NCBI GenBank assembly: GCA_030267965.1
Contig: BRYA01000988.1
Location: 5,870-17,717 of the forward strand
DNA from: Triparma columacea
Taxonomy: Eukaryota; Sar; Bolidophyceae; Parmales; Triparmaceae
Reading direction: 5' to 3'
Length of the DNA stretch: 11,848 nt
The number at the start of each line of letters is the position of its first letter. Positions within the stretch are counted from its first letter, which is position 1. Position numbers and translations under genes: made by a program. A model generated the notes under the pieces. It saw only the letters and a program-made list of their open reading frames with translations, searched no databases and was not told the DNA's origin. Shown one piece after another: positions 1-6,700 of this stretch.

Positions 1-144
1 AACATACCTCACCGTTGGGACCACCAGCCCCCAGTGGACATCTGGATGCCGCTGCACCCAGGGAAATCTTGGATGAAGACGGAGGTAGAGTCCATCATTC
101 ACACGCTTACTGAGCAGGAGAGGGTTTCGGCTATATGTCAGTAG
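1..144 (+). CDS. Possible 3' end of an upstream gene (partial, unidentified)
   Basis: Frame 1 of the + strand is open from the first base to a TAG at 142-144, giving 47 residues that run off the left edge. The composition looks protein-like: acidic/basic balance, several tryptophans (W6, W15, W24) and a helical, charged end. I do not recognise a family. An open run of this length can occur by chance at roughly one in ten, so the call is weak. A competing reading on the minus strand is a small first exon (ATG at 95 going left to a GTGAGG donor at 12-7). Only sequence to the left can decide. Confidence 0.3.
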   Translation, partial: NIPHRWDHQPPVDIWMPLHPGKSWMKTEVESIIHTLTEQERVSAICQ

Positions 145-329
145 AGAAGGAATACAATTAAGAGAGAGAGGGACGACGAGTGATAAGAAAATAAGAATTT
201 CACAACAAACAAGCCTCACTTCGAAGAACCCGTTCGAGCCTTTTTTTAGCTGGGCTTACGCGATGGTGAAGGTCTCATGGATTCTCTTGTTGGCTGATTT
301 CGGACTCTCAATTTTCATATTTTGTAACT
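145..329 (+). promoter_or_regulatory. 5' flank/leader of the SAC3-family gene
   Basis: This short region lies between the left-edge open frame and the SAC3-family start codon. A T-run ending in AG at 241-249 could be the acceptor of a 5' UTR intron. An upstream ATG at 263 opens a 25-codon frame that ends at 338-340, overlapping the main ATG at 330 in another phase. If transcription starts left of 263, this upstream frame would reduce initiation at 330. No clear TATA box was seen, although 311-322 is AT-rich. Confidence 0.3.
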
Positions 330-2821
330 ATGAGCCTTAATCCTAATGCAGGAGCTTGGCGTCCTAAATCTTTACCTTCATATTCATCAAATATACACCA
401 AGGTACTAAAAAGGCATCATCTTTACAACACATATTAAAGGCTAGTGAAATAGATCAAACCAAATGGACCAAGCCATCGTCCAAAATCTCCAAAGTGGAA
501 ATTGAAAAGGAGGACAGAGCGCCAATTAAGCAAAACCACCGAATGTACCAACTTAATCAACCACAGATGAAACCTACCATGTCAATAGAACCTTCAATAG
601 AAACCAAATCATCGCTTCAGACATCCCTTCAGACATCCCTTCAAACATCCTTATTGTCTTCATTGTCTTCATTTTCATCACTAAATATTAACACACAAAA
701 GGGAACGCAACATCCAATTCAACAACCAATGCATCAGAGCGGGAACACTCCCGCAACCACTAGCACATCCAACCCCTCTGCTAACACCAACAACACCACC
801 ACAACCACTTCCACTTCCACCACTACCACTTCCCCCACTACCACTACCACTACTGCTCTTACTCCAATGCCCCCTCCCCCCCCCCCCGCTTGGCTGGTCC
901 AGCAACCTCTCAACCCCAACCCCACCCCCCAACAACGTGAGCCCTGGTCAATGTGCTCCGAGCCTGAGTCTGACGACAGGCTTTACTGCATGGAAATAAG
1001 TGCCTTTGAGTCTACGTCCTCCACCTTCCACCTCCCACCAAAGTCCCGCGTTCCTGACCCCGCCCGCTGCGTGAAGAAGTACCGGCGCTCTGCCGCGGGG
1101 GGAGGGGTGAAGTCCTACAGAAACGAGAAGCCCAGGGGCATCGCTCAGCTCCACGACACCGTCACCTTCCTGTTTGGGCAAGTCTACAATGAGAGGGAAA
1201 GGTAGGTAATGAGAATAAGTGGGAGCAAGGAGCGAAGCTGCGGCTGTGCGAAACGACGATTCAAATATAACGATACTCTCTTCATGGCAGTAAGGCACAC
1301 GCTTACGCACGCAGCTGCTGACCCCCCCTCCCCCCACCCCCCCACGCGCACACGCGCCACCTCTGCAGGTTCAACAACACCAACCTCTCCTCCGCAGTGT
1401 CCTTCATATCCGACCGCCTCCGCGCCATCCAGGTCGACATCGTAACCAACAGGCTCCTAGAAAATAAAGACGAGAGGCTGCCCGCCATGCTGGGGAGGTG
1501 AGAAAACCAGACAGACAAATAGGAGCGAGGAGAGTCAGAGCAAAACGAGGAGAGCATTGAAACGACGACATTGCTACACCATCTCTTTCTCAAACTCAAA
1601 ACTATCCCCCCCCCCCCTCCCCACACACAGAATGTGCAGCTTCTATATACTCAATATCCACTTGCTTAGCCAGCTCAAGCCCCCCCACTTCGAGGTGAGA
1701 ATGATTGAAAATCAAAGGATAAACTGCGACGACAGTGTCAATGATTTCAGAAAGGCTCCATATTCGATCCCTCTGCGACAACGAAATTGTATTGCAAACA
1801 AGAGCCATCCCTCAAAATCCTCCGCATGCAAAACATACGCTCCCGTTCTAACTCCCAAACGCAACCCTTTCCTCTTGGCTCTCGCTTCGATCCGCAGCAT
1901 AGATTTAACATGCAGGCCCTCCAGTCTTCTCTCCAAATGCTCAAGGCGTACTACGAACTGAACCCCCCCCCCTCCGATGCCCCCTATTCACTCAACGACG
2001 AGCACCTGGCCTACTCGGCCCTCCTTCACATCTCCTCGCATATCAACGGCGGGCAAGGTAAGTTACCTTACAGAATGGAACCAAAAGTGAACACTGAAAT
2101 AAATCGAAACACACTAACGCAAACCCCTTCCGCTCGGCTCCTTGGCAGGGGGAGGGGTCGACTTTGGCCAAGGACTGAACCCCATGTGCACAATTTGTCC
2201 CAAAGACTACTCCCCCGCTCGTTACCCCAAGCTATCATTCGTCCTCAAGATGGCCTCCTCTCTGTCCACCTGCGACTTCACTAGCATCCTTAAAATGATC
2301 AGCCCAAAGGTCCAAGACACCAGGTTCCACTACCTTGTAAGGTGCTGCCTAGCGCCCTCGATACCCACAGTCAGGCTCGAGCTGCTCAAAAGGATGAATA
2401 AGGCTTGGGGGAAGGGGGAAAAGGTGAGTCGACGGGAGGCCCGTTCGGATTAAGGGGATGGGAATGAAAGGGGAAGGCACACAACTAACCCCCTCCCTCC
2501 ATCATCCAGGTCAAGGTAGAGGAAGTCGCCCGGCTGCTGAGAATGACCCCCCGCTTTCAAGACTGCTCCGACTTCTGCGCCTCCCACGGCCTCCCCTGTG
2601 GAGACGGTTCAGTCGCCTTCAAGGTCAACCCGGTCGAGGAGAACCCCAACGGCGGGGGGAGGCCCTTGGAAACAAACGGAACCAGAGCCGAGGACACCCT
2701 AGTCTTTGGGGAGGGAGGGGGGCGGAATTCAGAATACAAAGCGACCAGGGGTGAATACGACAAACAAGGAGTCAACGGACTCAATGAAACTTTTGCTAGA
2801 TGGATCCTTGACGTGCAGTAG
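330..2821 (+). CDS. SAC3/GANP-family mRNA-export protein, six exons, with N-terminal PAM2-like motif
   Basis: Exons 330-1201, 1369-1497, 1631-1694, 1898-2057, 2149-2423 and 2510-2821 join in frame to 1812 nt (603 aa plus TAG), using GT-AG sites throughout. Residues 3-12 read LNPNAGAWRP, a PAM2-type ligand for the MLLE domain of poly(A)-binding protein. Residues 95-185 are low complexity: SLQT repeats, then Thr/Ser-rich, then polyproline. From about residue 205 the chain follows the SAC3/GANP domain: an MC motif matching the usual DMCP element, VKKYRRSAAGG, an LHDTVTFL helix, SDRLRAIQVDIV (the DR-RAIRQD element), the MCSFYILNIHLLSQL helix, and NMQALQSSLQMLKAYY. The end resembles the PCI/winged-helix part (VEEVARLLRM). 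In the known family this domain scaffolds TREX-2 at nuclear pores for mRNA export. The protein is far shorter than yeast Sac3 and closer to SAC3D1. The start is chosen because PAM2 follows at once. A Thp3/LENG8-type paralogue is the main alternative. Confidence 0.82.
612..647 (+). repeat. 12-bp tandem repeat (three copies) encoding SLQT
   Basis: Three successive 12-bp units (612-623, 624-635, 636-647) encode Ser-Leu-Gln-Thr, with only wobble-type differences. They sit in the disordered N-terminal part of the SAC3-family protein, followed by Ser/Leu-rich residues that look like decayed further units. Confidence 0.85.
785..887 (+). repeat. ACC/ACT-rich simple sequence and C12 homopolymer within exon 1
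   Basis: A pyrimidine/A simple-sequence stretch encodes a Thr/Ser tract of about 30 residues. It ends in a run of 12 C (876-887) that encodes part of a polyproline segment. The frame stays open through it, but the homopolymer is slippage-prone. Polyproline next to a Thr-rich linker is typical of disordered interaction regions. Confidence 0.8.
1202..1368 (+). other. Intron 1 of SAC3-family gene (167 nt, phase 2)
   Basis: The donor is AAAG|GTAGGT and the acceptor CTCTGCAG|GTTC. Reading through meets TAG at 1203. Splicing restores the conserved stretch from NERER into FNNTNL and SDRLRAIQ. The acceptor-side pyrimidine tract (1322-1343) is almost pure C rather than T. Confidence 0.85.
1498..1630 (+). 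other. Intron 2 of SAC3-family gene (133 nt, phase 2)
   Basis: The donor is GGAG|GTGAGA and the acceptor ACACACAG|AATG. Splicing joins LPAMLGR to MCSFYILNIHLL, the conserved helix after the DR-RAIRQD element. The pyrimidine tract contains an uninterrupted C12 run (1606-1617). Confidence 0.82.
1695..1897 (+). other. Intron 3 of SAC3-family gene (203 nt, phase 0)
   Basis: The donor is CGAG|GTGAGA and the acceptor TCCGCAG|CATAG. The join gives PHFE-HRFNMQALQSSL, matching the family pattern of a FD..N element before the L..SL..LK helix. A second AG at 1914-1915 would delete FNMQ and fits the family less well. Confidence 0.75.
2058..2148 (+). other. Intron 4 of SAC3-family gene (91 nt, phase 1)
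   Basis: The donor is CAAG|GTAAGT, the best consensus in the gene, and the acceptor is TTGGCAG|GGGG. Splicing makes a glycine-rich turn (GGQGGGVDFG) between two helical parts of the SAC3 domain. Confidence 0.8.
2424..2509 (+). other. Intron 5 of SAC3-family gene (86 nt, phase 0)
   Basis: The donor is AAAG|GTGAGT and the acceptor CATCCAG|GTCAAG. Splicing joins KAWGKGEK to VKVEEVARLLRM, the winged-helix-like start of the last part. Without splicing the frame stops at 2451-2453. Confidence 0.82.
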
Positions 2822-3332
2822 GGGGGCAGCGGGGTAAAAAAAAGAGAATTTAGAGCAAACTGAGAGAGCCGCCAATTATGCTGAGCAACGTGTGCACATT
2901 AGGGATAGGATTAGACGGAATTGAGGGGATTGGTTTGGGCGGGTTGGGTTGGAAGGAGGCATAGGGAATGGGAGGGGGGAGGAAATGTGATGAACGTTGT
3001 TTCAAAGCTATATAGTATTTTTGAATATAGGGAGGAAGGCGACACTACCAAGGGCGAGTTGATGTAACGAACTTGCTGGCTGTTGTTGTTTGGTTGGGTT
3101 GTGAGTAGGCCAAATTGTGTTGCCTTGCAAACTTGCGCTGTGAGGAGAGATTATCGACTATTAGCGGTGACAATACTAACAACGCAAATAAGAACCACCC
3201 CGACACAAAATAATCGACGAAACGCGGTGACAAGGGATTTAAAAACTAGGACATCCCGAGGCTTTCCTTGTCGGCAACTTCTTGGGACCTTTGGAGGAGT
3301 GGGGCTACAGGACGTGTGGTTAGGAGGTAAGC

Positions 3333-3410
3333 TGGGAGGGCGGGTGATCGGGGGAGGGGGGGGAGAGTGGGGGAAGTGGCGAGGGGAGGGAGGAAGGAGG
3401 GAGGAAGGAG
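3333..3410 (+). other. G-rich, quadruplex-capable tract
   Basis: The + strand carries many runs of three or more G separated by short loops (for example at 3335-3343, 3350-3363, 3369-3373 and 3382-3390), followed by GGAGGAAG-type purine repeats. It lies about 240-320 bases upstream of the large gene's ATG, on its coding strand. A regulatory or replication-pausing role is inference. Confidence 0.55.
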
Positions 3411-3528
3411 ACTCGAGGTGACTTAACAGCGAGGATTTCTGGGGGACCTTCGGTGAAGATGAGAAAAGGAAGAAATGAGGAAAATGGGAAAAGGCAAAAA
3501 AAGAGCAAAAATTCTCTGTTTTGGAAAA

Positions 3529-3535
3529 TATAAAA
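3529..3535 (+). promoter_or_regulatory. Candidate TATA box of the large gene
   Basis: TATAAAA lies 116 bases upstream of the ATG at 3651, in an otherwise mixed region. A pyrimidine/CA stretch at 3568-3581 would suit a start site about 40 bases downstream. An upstream ATG at 3632 opens a frame of 11 codons ending at 3665-3667 that overlaps the main start and may dampen translation. Confidence 0.35.
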
Positions 3536-3615
3536 CGCTCACTTAACGAATACGCCGTTTTACGATATCTCTACTCACACCTAAAAACGCCGCTCCGCCA
3601 CCTTTTTTTAACGGG

Positions 3616-3784
3616 CGTCGATCTTGAACGCATGATTTATCAAGATCAGCATGGAGGGCGAGGTTGAAGCAGATGCGGGAGTCGTGAATGACGCCAGCGA
3701 GACCAACTATGCCTCCGAGCCACCCTCAGGCCCAAATCACACACCCTCCGCCATACGCGGTCCCGTAGATATCGATTACACAGC
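3616..3784 (+). repeat. Leader direct repeat, copy 1 (5' UTR plus first 45 codons)
   Basis: This copy matches 3786-3964 closely. The two ATGs (3651 and 3831) are exactly 180 bases apart. Upstream of the ATGs the copies differ by a 10-base insertion in copy 2 (3809-3818 region). In copy 1 the part before 3651 is leader sequence, while its counterpart in copy 2 is translated. Confidence 0.9.
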
Positions 3785-6700
3785 ACGTCGATCGCAAACG
3801 CATGATTTTCAGCACCCAATCAAGATCGTCATGGAGGGAGAGGTTGAAGCAGATGCGAGAGTCGTGAATGACGCCGGCGAGACCAACTTCACCTCCGAGC
3901 CCCCCTCAGGCCCCAATCACACACCCTCCACAATATACGGTCCCGTAAATATCGATTACACAGCTCTTGGCCCCGAACAAGCCGAACTTGTCAAGCTTCT
4001 GGATGACCGCGGAGCCGTTGAAGGCATCATAGACAACTCTACCGGCGTCGATGTGAAGGTTATGGAGCTTTCTGGTGTCTTCCACGACGAGCGCGACAAG
4101 ATCATTGACTTTCTCCTCACCGATTGTGAGCAGGGCAACTTCCGAAGGAAGACCCTCCAGGAGTATGATGAAAAGGAAGGAGTCGTTCACAGACTCGTCT
4201 GTTGGCAGCACTACGGCAGCGGGAATAAGTTTGTCGAATTTCTCCTCGACGTCAAAGTCGTATCTCCTGACAAATCGACGAACATTATGGAGTTTGCACC
4301 CCTTGATGAGGACGACCTTTCTGATGAGGCAACTGCGATGCTTGTTGAGATTCTAGCCTCAAGAAATACCAAGACTGTCAAACGAGGTGTCATTAAGGGC
4401 AAGCTCAGCTTCACTGACTTTGAGTTTGGACAAACTGCAGTCACCATGGTGGGAACTCTTAAGGCAGAGGAGAAAGCAACAGAGACAAAATCGGAAGTTG
4501 GCATTAGCACAAACAAAAGCTCAAAGAGTGCACGCCCTAGTTTCAAGAGTTTGCGCCCTAGTTTCAAGAGTTTGCGCCCTAGTTTCATTAGTGCCCGCCC
4601 TAGTTTCATTAGTGCCCGCCCTAGTTTCATTAGTGCGCGCCCTAGTTTCAAAAGAGATGGGAAAAGCAACACCAAGTCTGCCTATACCTCATTGAAGGGA
4701 ATTCTCAATGAAGTAATGGATGAGTTCAGACAGCCCGCTGTCATTGATGAGAGGAGGAAAAGACATTTTGAGGTGGAGTTCATGCCGAGAGCACCGCATC
4801 TGACAACAGAGGAGGAGGCAATGTTGGTGAGGGTTGGGAGGCTAGAGAAGGGATTTCACACGAAGGGGAAGAGAGTCAAGGGGACACTGAAGGAGGGCAT
4901 TGACAAGTTCCTGTGGAGAGAGGAGGACAAGGTGTGGGGAGCCTTTGGGGTCACTGTGGACAAGTCAGCAAAGGGTGTATTGGCAGAGCAATTTCTGCTT
5001 GACACATTTGAGAAGTCTGAGAAACACTTCAAAGATAATGGGAACTTACCAAGGGTGATCAGGAATGGCGTCGGCGGAACTAGAAGCTTGCATCAACATT
5101 TTGGTGTGAAGGTCCCTGCCATCACCAATCGACTTTTTGAGAATTGGTTTGTGTGGAAAGAGGTCAAACTTGAGAATGGCCGGACTTCATACATGTTAGC
5201 TTTTGTGCCACTGACAGAGTACCCAGGAGGAGGCTTCAAGGACCTCAGCAAGGAAGGATTTGTGCTAGCAGAGTCTACAGGTGTCTACTTCTTCAATGAG
5301 ATTGCCCCAAATGTCTGCAGAGTGACACGCGTTCAAACAGTTGATCTGAAATTTACTGGCCTTCTTCAAAAAACATTGATGGACAATGCAATTGACTACC
5401 TTACAAAGAGTCAGCTTGTTGAGGCCAACAGATTGCAGGAGAAATTCAAGAGGAACGGGAAGAAGGTCGATGCTGAGGTCAGGGGGGCCTTGGTGGAGAG
5501 GATGAGGGAGGGTCTTGAGTTGGAGGAGGACCAAAAGAAGGTGTTTGAGGATTTGGAGGAGCTCTTTGGTGGGGAGGATGAAGAAGGGTGGGGGCCTCTT
5601 GAGTCACCATATGAGGGAGTGAAGATGAAGATCAAGTACAAGCAGCAGGAGGAGAAGAAGGGCTATCACAGCGCTGCCCTTGGTCGGGCTGTTGGTACAG
5701 CTGACTGTACTGCAGAGGAAGCTGCTGCTTGGTACTTTGAGTACTGCAGTAGGGAGAGGATGGCAGTAGATCGAGAGGAGGGGAACCCTGCAAGACTAGA
5801 GATTATAAATAGAAGGGAGAGAACCAACGAGAAGCTGTTTGCGACAGTCAAAATTTTTCCTTTCCCCCTTCGCAATAGAGAATTTGTACAGAGATTCATT
5901 TGGAAAAAGGGAGATACAAAATTGGAGGTGGCTTGGACACCAGTGGACCAAGAAGTAGACTATGGGGGAGGGATAGGAGAATTCATTAGAGGAACAACAA
6001 CTGGATTGTTCAAAGCAGAAACATTGCAGGGGGTTGGCGTCCCACAGTGTAAAATTGAGCTCTTGCAGCAATTCAATGCAGGAGGGAGTCTGCCGGTCAA
6101 ACTAGTGGATAAAAAGGTTCCGAATCAACTGAAAGTTGTGAAGAGCATTTCAAACGCTTTCCAGAAAGATGACGAGGTTGATAAAGCTGCACTGGCCTCT
6201 CTTGCCAACATCATCAAGAATGAACACCAAGATTATACTGCTGAGGAGAAGAAGGCAATCAGGAAGGGGAAGGAGTTCTATGAGAAGTGCAAGGAGAATA
6301 AGAATTTTGATGATTTGAAGAGTCCTGATGAGAGGGTCAAGATGAAGCTAGTTCATGTTGATGGGGAAAGCAGTGGGACTGGTTTCGCCACAACTGTAGT
6401 TGATGCTAGTGTGGAGGAGTGTGCTGCTAGTGAGTTTTATTTTGATTCAAGAGAATTCCGTAAAACTGCAAAGGAGCGAGGGATCATTGAGTACCACATC
6501 AAAAATGTCAATGAACACACCTTCTATTACATCTCTACAAGAAAACTTGGCATCCCTGGTTTTAAACCTCGTGATGGAAGGAGTAAAGTGACCTGGTTCA
6601 AACAAGAGGACGGCAAAGTTATCATTGATGTTGCAGACACAGAAGAACTACACAAAGACTATTCTATAAAGGCTGGTAATATTTTAGTAAAGATTCACAC

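Larger units (their letters stand above)
2822..3650 (+). other. Intergenic region between SAC3-family gene and the large membrane-protein gene
   Basis: The stretch is 829 bases and has no convincing coding frame. The 112-codon + frame at 3083-3421 is low complexity at its end and has no recognisable domain. It holds G-rich sequence after the SAC3 stop (2820-3000), a strong G-tract (3333-3410), an A-rich segment (3460-3520), a TATA-like box (3529-3535) and the start of a direct repeat that crosses into the next gene. A GTAAGC donor-like site at 3328 and an AG at 3648-3649 could frame a 5' UTR intron, but nothing confirms it. Confidence 0.6.

Noticed and set aside
13..95. Small minus-strand first exon (ATG at 95, donor at 12-7) of a divergent gene
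   Set aside because: It is short, reads into TGA without splicing, and competes with a longer + strand open frame. Kept only as an alternative.
681..1337. Minus-strand Gly/Val-rich frames opposite exon 1 of the SAC3-family gene
   Set aside because: They are reverse readings of the ACC/ACT simple sequence and of a conserved SAC3 exon.
3083..3421. 112-codon + strand frame in the intergenic region
   Set aside because: It ends in G/R-rich low complexity caused by the G-tract, has no recognisable domain, and has no splice link that improves either neighbour.
4530..4655. CRISPR-like array
   Set aside because: The 21-bp units are contiguous with no spacers, lie in frame inside a gene, and the genome is eukaryotic.
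4211..4675. Minus-strand frame of 154 codons with repeated KLGRALM
   Set aside because: It is the reverse reading of the 21-bp coding minisatellite. The + strand frame is much longer and has domain logic.
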